From NCBI GenBank assembly GCA_020200995.1, contig JAIVHQ010000293.1, positions 1 through 6,677 on the forward strand: a DNA stretch of 6,677 nt, read 5' to 3'. Of the stretch, positions 1 through 5,518 are shown piece after piece. A program made the position numbers and the translations under genes. Source of the DNA: Flavobacteriales bacterium. Its GTDB lineage: Bacteria; Bacteroidota; Bacteroidia; Flavobacteriales_D; Cryomorphaceae. How positions within the stretch are numbered: the first letter of the stretch is position 1; each line of letters starts with the position of its first letter. The notes beneath the pieces are model-generated. The model had not been told where the DNA came from and did no database searches. It saw nothing but the letters and a program-made list of their open reading frames with translations.

Positions 1-119
1 TTTTATTGCCCTGGTTTGACACAGGAACTTGGCATTAAGATTTCTGCATGCCCGAAGCTGCACCAAAAGCAGCCCACTAAATTAATGCAAACCTGAGCTT
101 CAGTAGCAAATTTATACTG

Positions 120-139
120 AGCGTACCTAAAGGCACGCT
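120..139 (-). repeat. Hairpin repeat, copy 3 (inverted)
   Basis: Read on the minus strand, the core (122-137) is CGTGCCTTTAGGTACG. It differs at one loop base from the two plus-strand copies at 335-350 and 408-423. The arms CGTGCC and GGTACG pair with one G-T wobble around a 4-nt loop. Flanking G-C and A-T pairs extend the stem to eight positions (120-139). The opposite orientation to the other copies and the preserved pairing suggest an interspersed REP-like element. No associated transposase lies in the window. Confidence 0.6.
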
Positions 140-239
140 TACCATTCAGCAAGGCCGCAGGCCGGATAAATAAAGCTCATTCATTGCGCACTAAGTTATT
201 GAAGCACCCGCCTGAAAGGCACTTCGGTTCGTTCAAGTT

Positions 240-299
240 GGGTGGACCAATCCTGTAAGCAAAGCGTACATGGACTCGTTCAGGATTGAACGTGCACCC
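240..299. repeat. Bipartite imperfect inverted repeat
   Basis: The outer arms GGGTG (240-244) and CACCC (295-299) and the inner arms CAATCCTG (248-255) and CAGGATTG (281-288) are complementary. They give 13 base pairs interrupted by an asymmetric internal loop (3 nt against 6 nt) and closed by a 25-nt apical loop. Such a structure could be part of a small structured RNA or the remains of a mobile element end. It matches no RNA family I can name. A second CACCC at 205-209 could compete for the GGGTG arm. Confidence 0.4.
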
Positions 300-333
300 T
301 CAGCAACAATAATTTGAATCGAAGATCAACGTC

Positions 334-351
334 CCGTGCCGTTAGGTACGG
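334..351 (+). repeat. Hairpin repeat, copy 1
   Basis: The 16-bp core CGTGCCGTTAGGTACG (335-350) is identical to the core at 408-423. The arms CGTGCC and GGTACG fold with one G-T wobble around a GTTA loop. The flanking C334-G351 pair adds a seventh position. The copy starts 73 bp before copy 2, with the GC-rich hairpin 365-382 between them. From memory, similar 'CGTGCCGTTAGGTACG' motifs recur in intergenic regions of some Bacteroidota genomes, but I could not verify this here. Confidence 0.65.
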
Positions 352-364
352 CCCGTTTGGTAAG

Positions 365-382
365 CCCCGGTTTCAACCGGGG
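365..382 (+). terminator. GC-rich hairpin with T-rich tail, terminator-like
   Basis: CCCCGGTT (365-372) and AACCGGGG (375-382) are perfect inverted arms. Sterically this is best seen as a 7-bp stem with a TTCA loop. It is followed on the plus strand by TGTTTTGA, the order of an intrinsic terminator for rightward transcription. A gene entering from left of the window, convergent with the minus-strand genes, would fit. The minus-strand reading lacks a T-run after the stem. The hairpin sits between two copies of the 16-bp repeat, so it may instead be an internal part of a larger repeated element. Confidence 0.4.
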
Positions 383-406
383 TGTTTTGATATGACATAG
401 AAAACC

Positions 407-424
407 ACGTGCCGTTAGGTACGT
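407..424 (+). repeat. Hairpin repeat, copy 2
   Basis: The core at 408-423 is identical over 16 bp to copy 1. The flanking pair is A407-T424, where copy 1 has C-G and copy 3 has G-C. The closing pair therefore changes while complementarity is kept. This supports selection on, or propagation of, the folded form rather than chance similarity. Confidence 0.65.
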
Positions 425-464
425 CCGGTGTAAACTTCTCAAAATACCATCAATCGAAAATCAG

Positions 465-478
465 AAACTCCGAAGTTT
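465..478 (-). terminator. Possible weak terminator of the minus-strand gene cluster
   Basis: About 27 bp beyond the permease stop codon, AAACT and AGTTT form a 5-bp stem around a 4-nt loop. On the minus strand it is followed by CTGATTTTCG, which has a short T-run. The stem is A/T-rich and weak and the T-run is offset, so this is only the best local candidate for the end of the transcript. Confidence 0.2.
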
Positions 479-504
479 AGGCTTTGGTCTTTGACTGCCT
501 CGAC

Positions 505-1722
505 TCACAGCGCCCCGTAGCGCCGCGTAAAAATCTGCACGGGCACCACCGAAGAGAGCAGCCCACACACCACCACGAGTGAGAAAATGGCCAGCATATC
601 GGAGGCAGAGTAGGCCACGGGGTAAAAGTCAACCAGTCCGCCCTCAAGCCTGATAAGGCCGTAATGCTGTTGCAGATACACCAGCAAAAGTCCGAGGCCC
701 AATCCGATGGCCGCACCGAAGGCATTGATCAGCGCACCCTCGATGAAGAAAATTCGCTTGATGAGCGATGCGGGTGCCCCCATGCCACTCAGCACTTTGA
801 TGTCATTTCGTTTTTCATTGATCAGCAAGGTGAGGGCAGCAATGATGTTGAATGTGGCGATCAAAAGAATAAAGCCCATGATGACAAAGGTGGCCCACTT
901 CTCAGTCTTGTTGGTTTTGTAAACGAGCTCGTTTTTTTCGAGGCGGCTTTTTACGAGGTAATTCGGGCCGAGCATTTCCTGCAGTTCATCGCGGCGGCCT
1001 TCGAGACTTTCGCCTTTTTTCAACTGAACTTCTACCTGCGAGACCTCTTTGTCATATCCCAACAAATCCGTCGCAAACCCGAGCGGAACAATCACGTAGT
1101 CCGAATCAAAATCGATGTTGATCGAGAAAATTCCCGCCACCGGAATGTTGCGCCGGTTGAAAGCACCTTCCCTGTTTGTTCTCAATTGCTTTCCGCGTTG
1201 AAGCGCAGAAAGCCGCAGCGGATTGTAGGCCTGTTCGAACATGCGGAGGTTCAGGTCGTACTTCACCCCGATCCCGATCAGGGCCGAGGGCGTATTGTTC
1301 ATGTGAAATTCGGCCACTCCGTCGAACATCAGGCTATCGATGCCGGAGCGCTTGATAAAGGTGTCCTCGACGCCTTTCATCTTCACGATCCGCTGATTTC
1401 TTTCATACTCAGCCAAGACGAATTCTTCCACGGCGAAGGCCACCTCGTCTACCCCTTCGGCAGCGCGGAGCATGTCCATGTTCAGGCTGTCCAGTCCAAT
1501 CACTTTGTCGTACACGGCTGTGATGCTCAGATCGGACTCGAGGTAGCGGTAGCGCTCGTCGATGAGTTTTTCAATTCCGTTGAATGCCGAGAGAACCACC
1601 ACCATCGCCATGGTAACCACAGCCACCACCAGCATGCAAATCAGGCTCATCACCGAAATAATCGAAAGCGATTTTCGGGAAATCAGGTAGCGCCTGGCGA
1701 TATAGAAACCGAGGTTGGGCAA
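505..1722 (-). CDS. LolC/LolE-type ABC transporter permease (FtsX-like)
   Basis: This is an inner-membrane permease of the lipoprotein-releasing (LolCDE-like) type. In the family it works with an ATPase to extract lipoproteins for transfer to the outer membrane. The 405-residue product has the family layout: one N-terminal helix (about 20-47, ending in LSAFNGIE), a large periplasmic domain (about 50-275), then three helices (about 276-301, 326-350, 374-397). The FtsX-domain signature INEKRNDIKVLSGMGA lies at 301-316. The N-terminus FYIARRYLISRKS is typical of Bacteroidota members. The start is TTG, one codon after the in-frame TAG of rbfA, so no longer N-terminus is possible; the next methionine (25) would cut into helix 1. 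No LolD-like ATPase is nearby, as often happens in Bacteroidota where the subunits are scattered. LolE versus LolC cannot be decided, and another MacB/FtsX-type export role is less likely. Confidence 0.88.
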   Translation of the reverse strand: MPNLGFYIARRYLISRKSLSIISVMSLICMLVVAVVTMAMVVVLSAFNGIEKLIDERYRYLESDLSITAVYDKVIGLDSLNMDMLRAAEGVDEVAFAVEEFVLAEYERNQRIVKMKGVEDTFIKRSGIDSLMFDGVAEFHMNNTPSALIGIGVKYDLNLRMFEQAYNPLRLSALQRGKQLRTNREGAFNRRNIPVAGIFSINIDFDSDYVIVPLGFATDLLGYDKEVSQVEVQLKKGESLEGRRDELQEMLGPNYLVKSRLEKNELVYKTNKTEKWATFVIMGFILLIATFNIIAALTLLINEKRNDIKVLSGMGAPASLIKRIFFIEGALINAFGAAIGLGLGLLLVYLQQHYGLIRLEGGLVDFYPVAYSASDMLAIFSLVVVCGLLSSVVPVQIFTRRYGAL

Positions 1723-1725
1723 AGG

Positions 1726-2070
1726 CTACTTTTTAAGCAGGTTGTCGATTTCGCTCGCGTAGTCGAGGCTGTCGTCGAGGTAAAAAGCGAGCTCGGGGAC
1801 AATGCGCACCTGCTTTCCGATCTTTCGCCCCAGGATGCCGCGCACCGCTGAGGTTTTTGACTTGACCAGCGCCAGCAGCTCTTCCTTATTGGTGCCCGAA
1901 TTGGCAAAGAAACTAAGGTACACTTTGGCCAAACCGAGGTCGGGCGTCATGCGAACTATCGTCACGGTTATAAAAGCACCCCCGAAAAGATCGCGCGAAT
2001 TCTCACTGAAAATGACAGCCAGGTCCTGTTGGATCAACTTTGCTACTTTCTCTTGTCTTACAGATGCCAT
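1726..2070 (-). CDS. rbfA: Ribosome-binding factor A
   Basis: RbfA is a small KH-fold protein that binds the free 30S subunit and aids 16S rRNA 5'-end maturation, notably in the cold. The 114-residue product is the usual length. It opens with the family's N-terminal helix (VRQEKVAKLIQQDLAVIF, residues 4-21), followed by the strand segment FITVTIVRMTPDLGLAKVYLSF. The C-terminal half (about 76-112) has the RGILGRKIGKQVRIVPELAFYLDDSLD pattern shared by RbfA proteins, split here by position rather than listed further. The ATG start is 12 bp after the hflX stop, and the TAG stop lies one codon before the TTG of the LolE-like gene. The neighbour HflX is also a ribosome factor, while the permease next door is a common Bacteroidota partner. 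Confidence 0.93.
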   Translation of the reverse strand: MASVRQEKVAKLIQQDLAVIFSENSRDLFGGAFITVTIVRMTPDLGLAKVYLSFFANSGTNKEELLALVKSKTSAVRGILGRKIGKQVRIVPELAFYLDDSLDYASEIDNLLKK

Positions 2071-2082
2071 GGTTCTGAGGTC

Positions 2083-3282
2083 TTAGTATAAAAAACTGTT
2101 GTACGGGTACCGCTCGGCGTGTATTTCGCTGGCGTGATTGTAAATTTTTTCGCGGAGCTCATCGATGTTCTGCTTTTTGATGGCACTCACGAATACCACT
2201 TCTTTGGCGTCGACTTTGGCCATCCACGAGCGCTTCAGCACTTCGAGCGGATCGGCGTTTTCGGTCACGGCTTCATGGTCTTGCGGATCCACGGGCTTCG
2301 GCTTGTAGGCGTCGAGTTTATTGAACACCACGATGGTGGGCTTATCGGCCGAATCGATCTCGGCGAGGGTCTCGTTCACGGTGTGAAAATGCTCTTCGAA
2401 ATTGGGGTGAGAAATGTCGACCACATGGAGGAGCATGTCCGCTTCGCGCACCTCATCGAGTGTGCTTTTGAAGCTTTCAACGAGCTGGGCGGGCAGCTTT
2501 CTGATAAAGCCCACCGTATCGCTGAGCAGAAATGGCAGATTTTGGAACACCACCTTGCGCACCGTCGTGTCGAGGGTGGCAAACAGCTTGTCCTCGGCAA
2601 ATACTTCCGACTTGCTCATCAGGTTCATCAATGTGCTCTTGCCGGCGTTGGTATATCCCACCAGGGCGATCCGCACCATGGCACCGCGGTTGCTGCGCTG
2701 GGTGTGCATCTGCTTGTCAATTTGCTTTAAGCGCTTCTTGAGCTTTGCAATTTTATCGCGGATAATTCGGCGGTCGGTCTCGATCTCCTTTTCACCGGCA
2801 CCACCCCTGGTTCCCGTACCTCCGCGCTGTCGCTCGAGGTGGGTCCACATCCTCGTAAGGCGCGGAAGGAGGTACTCAGATCTGGCCAAATCGACCTGAG
2901 TCTTGGCCTGCGCCGTTTGGGCGCGGTACATGAAGATGTCGAGAATCAGCAGGCTGCGGTCGTAGATCTTTTTGTTGAATATCTTTTCGACATTCCGCAT
3001 CTGCGAAGGAGTCAAGTCATCGTCGAAAATTACCACATCCACCTCGTGCTCTTCAACGTACTCCAGCACTTCCTGCAGCTTTCCCTTTCCGATAAAGGTT
3101 GACATATCCGGCTTATCGAGGCGCTGGGTGAAGGACTTGAGGGTATCTATTCCGGCGGTTTTCGCCAAAAATTCGAGCTCATTGAGGTAGTCGGCCACCT
3201 GCTCGGGGGTATCCTCGCGGGTGATGAGACCGATGAGTACTGCCTTTTCGGCTTTAACTGAAGTTGTAATCGGTTCTGACAT
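2083..3282 (-). CDS. hflX: Ribosome-associated GTPase HflX
   Basis: HflX is a cytosolic GTPase that binds the 50S subunit and can split stalled or hibernating 70S ribosomes, especially under stress. In the 399-residue product, the N-terminal nucleotide-binding-like domain (about 14-115) includes FIGKGKLQEV and VIFDDDLTPSQ. The linker GGTGTRGGAGEKEIETDRR (154-172) is the HflX signature and leads into a basic helical segment (173-197). The G domain has G1 GYTNAGKST (209-217), G2 around TLDTT (236-240), G3 DTVGF (255-259), G4 NKLD (321-324) and G5 SA (366-367). The long G4-G5 spacer carrying SWMAK (352-356) is usual for Bacteroidota HflX. All G motifs are intact, so it should be active. It begins with ATG 7 bp after the cytochrome c stop and is followed by rbfA. 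Confidence 0.95.
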   Translation of the reverse strand: MSEPITTSVKAEKAVLIGLITREDTPEQVADYLNELEFLAKTAGIDTLKSFTQRLDKPDMSTFIGKGKLQEVLEYVEEHEVDVVIFDDDLTPSQMRNVEKIFNKKIYDRSLLILDIFMYRAQTAQAKTQVDLARSEYLLPRLTRMWTHLERQRGGTGTRGGAGEKEIETDRRIIRDKIAKLKKRLKQIDKQMHTQRSNRGAMVRIALVGYTNAGKSTLMNLMSKSEVFAEDKLFATLDTTVRKVVFQNLPFLLSDTVGFIRKLPAQLVESFKSTLDEVREADMLLHVVDISHPNFEEHFHTVNETLAEIDSADKPTIVVFNKLDAYKPKPVDPQDHEAVTENADPLEVLKRSWMAKVDAKEVVFVSAIKKQNIDELREKIYNHASEIHAERYPYNSFLY

Positions 3283-3289
3283 AAATGCG

Positions 3290-3598
3290 CTATTCGAGCG
3301 TCAATGTATATTCTGCCACACGGGCTATTTCATCTTTGGAGAGGATGTCTTTGTAAGGCATCATGCTCCCCTTTCCATTCGTGATTAAGGCAATCCGCTC
3401 CTGCAAATCGAGCTTCGACTCGGGGATCATTTTGGCTCCCGCCAGCCCCTTTCTGCCATTATTGCCGTGGCAAATAGCGCATTGCTTTTTGTAAATTTCC
3501 ACGCCCGTCAACGCCGTTTTCTCGGCTGTCGCACCTGAGCTTCCGCCGCACGACCAAATTATTCCCGCAAGGGCCGCTATGAAAAGTATCCTTTTCAC
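3290..3598 (-). CDS. Lipoprotein mono-heme cytochrome c
   Basis: This 102-residue protein is probably a small class I c-type cytochrome anchored as a lipoprotein and carrying electrons in the periplasm. The signal is a short hydrophobic stretch (4-15) with the lipobox IIWSC, cysteine 17, followed by CGGSSG, a typical Bacteroidota lipoprotein start. The heme motif is CAICH (C40, C43, H44). The likely distal ligand is Met80 in GKGSMMPY (75-82), followed by the usual LS-x-DEIARVAEYTLTL helix. The GTG start lies one codon after the in-frame TAA of the upstream membrane gene, so it is the only sensible start. It sits with a His-rich membrane protein, suggesting an electron-transfer pair, although no oxidase or dehydrogenase is nearby. 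The specific partner is unknown. Confidence 0.9.
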   Translation of the reverse strand: MKRILFIAALAGIIWSCGGSSGATAEKTALTGVEIYKKQCAICHGNNGRKGLAGAKMIPESKLDLQERIALITNGKGSMMPYKDILSKDEIARVAEYTLTLE

Positions 3599-3601
3599 GG
3601 C

Positions 3602-4054
3602 TTACATTCCGGGAAACCAGCCCTTACCCGCTCCGACTTCTCGAAACGGCCAAGGGACGTTGATCAACACAATGACGAACGAAATGAAAAAGTACACGAG
3701 GTGCCTTTTGTGCTTCTTGCGGTCCTCTTTTACTTTCTTGGAGCTGATGCGCCCGATGGTAACCAGGGCAATGGCCACAAGCATGGCCACCAGGTGCTCG
3801 AGCGAGTAAAATCGAACCACTTTATCGCTCATCTCCCCGATTTGGGTGTGCCACCCCTGGGTGAAGTACAGCACCAAACCGATCACCAACTGCAGGTGAA
3901 AAAAGATCAGCGTGAGCAGTGACCACCTGTTGTCGTTCGCACTGAACGCGCGTTTATTTGAAATGCCGGTGAATGCATTTACCAAGGCTATTAGAATGGC
4001 GATCAATGCCAACCAACGCAAAAGGGAGTGGGCATGCGTAAGACCTGTGTACAT
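3602..4054 (-). CDS. Four-helix membrane protein, putative cytochrome b-like
   Basis: The 150-residue integral membrane protein has four predicted helices (about 11-30, 44-65, 84-102, 118-136). Histidines sit at or inside the membrane in each helix region: H7/H9 before helix 1, H53 in helix 2, H87 in helix 3 and H118 at the start of helix 4. This spacing resembles small di-heme cytochrome b561-type proteins. I recall similar Bacteroidota proteins opening MYTGLxHxHSxLRW that are labelled 'cytochrome B', but heme binding is inferred, not shown. A basic loop (105-117) precedes helix 4 and should be cytoplasmic. It starts with ATG in the first sizeable gap of the cluster, just below a -7-like box, and ends one codon before the lipoprotein cytochrome c. 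The pairing supports a redox role, such as passing quinol electrons to that cytochrome. Confidence 0.7.
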   Translation of the reverse strand: MYTGLTHAHSLLRWLALIAILIALVNAFTGISNKRAFSANDNRWSLLTLIFFHLQLVIGLVLYFTQGWHTQIGEMSDKVVRFYSLEHLVAMLVAIALVTIGRISSKKVKEDRKKHKRHLVYFFISFVIVLINVPWPFREVGAGKGWFPGM

Positions 4055-4069
4055 GAATTAATTTTTGCC

Positions 4070-4077
4070 CAAAGGTA
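4070..4077 (-). promoter_or_regulatory. Candidate Bacteroidota -7 promoter box
   Basis: The minus strand reads TACCTTTG, an exact match to the Bacteroidota sigma-A -7 consensus TAnnTTTG. It lies 15 bp upstream of the ATG of the putative cytochrome b gene, implying a very short leader. The expected TTG near -33 is not clean; a CTG lies 18 nt upstream of the box. The box falls in the only sizeable gap between genes, beyond the transporter's natural stop at 4111. It could start a separate transcript for the cytochrome, hflX, rbfA and permease genes. Confidence 0.4.
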
Positions 4078-4110
4078 GACAAATCGCGCAAGATGCAGGA
4101 CCTCGGGTTT

Positions 4111-5506
4111 TCAGCCCGGCCACACGTCTATCCAGGTCGGCAGGGCCAATAACAGGGCTCCCAAAACCGTGAGCACCAGCACAGGCTTCCACACCCAGCG
4201 CAGCCACACGCCAAAAGGTATTTTGGCGACAGCCAGGATGCCCATGGTCACGCCGCTGGTGGGGATGATGAGGTTGAAAATACCGTCGCCAAACTGGAAG
4301 GCCAGCACCGCCGTCTGCCTCGATATTCCGAGCAAATCGGCAAGGGGCACCATGATGGGCATGGTGATGGCCGCCTGACCCGAGCCGGAGGGAACGAACA
4401 CGTTGATGAATCCCTGGGTCAAAAACATGGCCTGCACACTGATCGACTGCGGCAGGTCGGCCACCAGGCTCGACATTCCGTAGAGGATGGTGTCGATGAT
4501 CTGCCCGTCTTCGGCGATGACGAGCACACTCCTCGAGAGTCGAGAGGCCGATGATGATGGCAGCCACGAGCATGTCGCCCGCACCTTTTTTGAAAGCATC
4601 GATAGATCGCCCCGCCGAGAGTCCGCCCACGATGGCAGATGCAATCCCCAGCGCGATAAACAGTGCGGCGATTTCGTCGATGTACCAGCCGAGGTAAGTG
4701 CTTCCTATCATCAGCATAATGATGGCCAGCGTAAAAAGCACCAAGACGGCCGCGTGCCTTCCGGTAAATGCGGTCACCGAAGGCGGCTCGAAAGCCGGAT
4801 CGTCCCGGCCTTCAGTTTCACTCGGAGCGACGTGATCGGGGTTGCGCTCCAGCCATCCGGTGTAGCGCATCACAAAGAAAACGGCCACTGCCGTAAAAAC
4901 GGCCCACACCGCCCACCTGTATCCCGCACCGCTACCGATGGGAATCTCGGCGATGCCCTGTGCAATGCCAAGGGTAAACGGGTTGATGGCCGCCCCGGCA
5001 AATCCGGCAGCCGATCCCAAAAACGGAATGGCCACGCCCGTAATGGCGTCGTAGCCCATGCTTCGGGCCAGCGGGATCGTTATGAGTATGAAGACCAGGT
5101 TTTCCTCCGACATCCCAAAGGTGCACCCCGCCAGTGAAAACAAAATCATGAGCAGGGGAATCACCGCATTTTTGGCTGCGGGCCGCCTTTCGGCAAATCT
5201 GACCACCGCGTGGAGCCCGCCGTCCACGGCACCTGTGGCGGTCACCATGGAAAATGCACCTCCCACCAACAGCACAAATGCAATGATGCGAGCGGCGCCT
5301 GTAAAACCTTTGACAGGCGCTGTGAGAAGATCGCCGACGCCCTGTCCGTTGCGCTCAGCGGGCGTATAGGTATCGGCCACCACACGGGTTTTGCCATCCT
5401 CGACCGAGCGCTCGTAATTGCCCGCAGGCACCACCCAGGTGAGGACGGTGAAAAAAACGAGGACCGCTGATATGATCAGTAAAGCGTCAGGGGACTTTTT
5501 AAACAC
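4111..5506 (-). pseudogene. YfcC/DcuC-family transporter, frameshifted by a 7-bp duplication
   Basis: This encodes an inner-membrane carrier of the YfcC/C4-dicarboxylate anaerobic carrier superfamily, whose members move dicarboxylates or basic amino acids. Substrate is not decidable here. The GTG start is 12 bp after the in-frame peptidase stop, and MFKKSPDALLIIS is a typical N-terminus. Residues 1-322 read well, including GCTFGMSEE (127-135), GAAINPFTLGIAQGIAEIPI (171-190) and GSGAGYRWAVW (191-201). After GLS (320-322) the frame is lost; that frame runs out of register as an Arg/His-rich stretch to a stop at 4058 (482 codons). The other frame carries the true C-terminus: RSVLVIAEDG, FVPSGSGQAAITMP, FQFGDGIFNLIIPTSGVTMG, ending WIDVWPG at 4111. 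Removing one copy of the 7-bp repeat at 4533-4546 joins the halves into a 462-residue protein of normal length. It is either a recent null allele, a reversible switch or a sequence error. Confidence 0.85.
4533..4546. repeat. 7-bp tandem duplication causing the frameshift
   Basis: The plus strand has TCGAGAG at 4533-4539 and again at 4540-4546, a perfect head-to-tail duplication inside the transporter gene. Deleting either copy changes minus-strand GGC-CTC-TCG-ACT into GGC-CTC-TCG-AGG and restores IIIGLSRSVLVIAEDG, the sequence expected in the family. CTCGA (4532-4536) and TCGAG (4540-4544) are also complementary around a 3-nt loop, which could help polymerase slippage or cause a sequencing artefact. 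Confidence 0.9.
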
Positions 5507-5518
5507 GCGAAATCCGAA

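Larger units (their letters stand above)
1..504. other. Gene-free intergenic region with clustered hairpin repeats
   Basis: No convincing coding region, tRNA or recognised RNA family is visible. The stretch lies downstream of the minus-strand permease gene and is rich in short dyads. Three copies of a 16-bp hairpin element, a GC-rich hairpin (365-382) and a bipartite inverted repeat (240-299) are listed separately. Smaller dyads are GCTGC/GCAGC at 57-61/69-73, GGCC/GGCC at 153-156/160-163 and GCCT/AGGC at 210-213/217-220. Some of these will be chance. On the minus strand, 107-114 reads TAAATTTG, an exact TAnnTTTG match to the Bacteroidota -7 box. It has no TTG at the usual distance, so a promoter reading off the left edge is only a weak possibility. 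Confidence 0.7.

Noticed and set aside
201..250. tRNA or tmRNA-like segment suggested by GGTTCG
   Set aside because: No acceptor stem, anticodon arm or CCA end can be folded around it, and the T-loop consensus is incomplete.
335..423. CRISPR array from the two direct 16-bp repeats
   Set aside because: There are only two direct copies plus one inverted copy. The repeats are too short, the interval holds its own hairpin rather than a spacer, and no cas gene is present.
664..1851. A 395-codon open frame on the plus strand opposite the permease and rbfA
   Set aside because: It is antisense to two well-supported genes, is rich in His and other residues typical of complement-frame translation, and matches no family. 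It is a shadow frame.
2119..2730. A 203-codon plus-strand frame opposite hflX
   Set aside because: It lies wholly inside the antisense of the conserved GTPase domain and shows no recognisable domain.
4058..4540. The Arg/His-rich C-terminal 160 residues of the literal 482-codon transporter frame as a novel domain
   Set aside because: The competing frame encodes the expected transporter C-terminus over the same bases. This tail is therefore an out-of-frame product of the 7-bp duplication.
4533..4546. Programmed ribosomal frameshifting as the reason for the two transporter frames
   Set aside because: There is no slippery heptamer of the X-XXY-YYZ or A-rich type. An exact tandem duplication accounts for the shift more simply.
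4487..5137. A 216-codon plus-strand frame opposite the transporter
   Set aside because: Its composition (Arg, His, Ser, Gly-rich) is that of an antisense shadow, and the minus-strand transporter explains the region.
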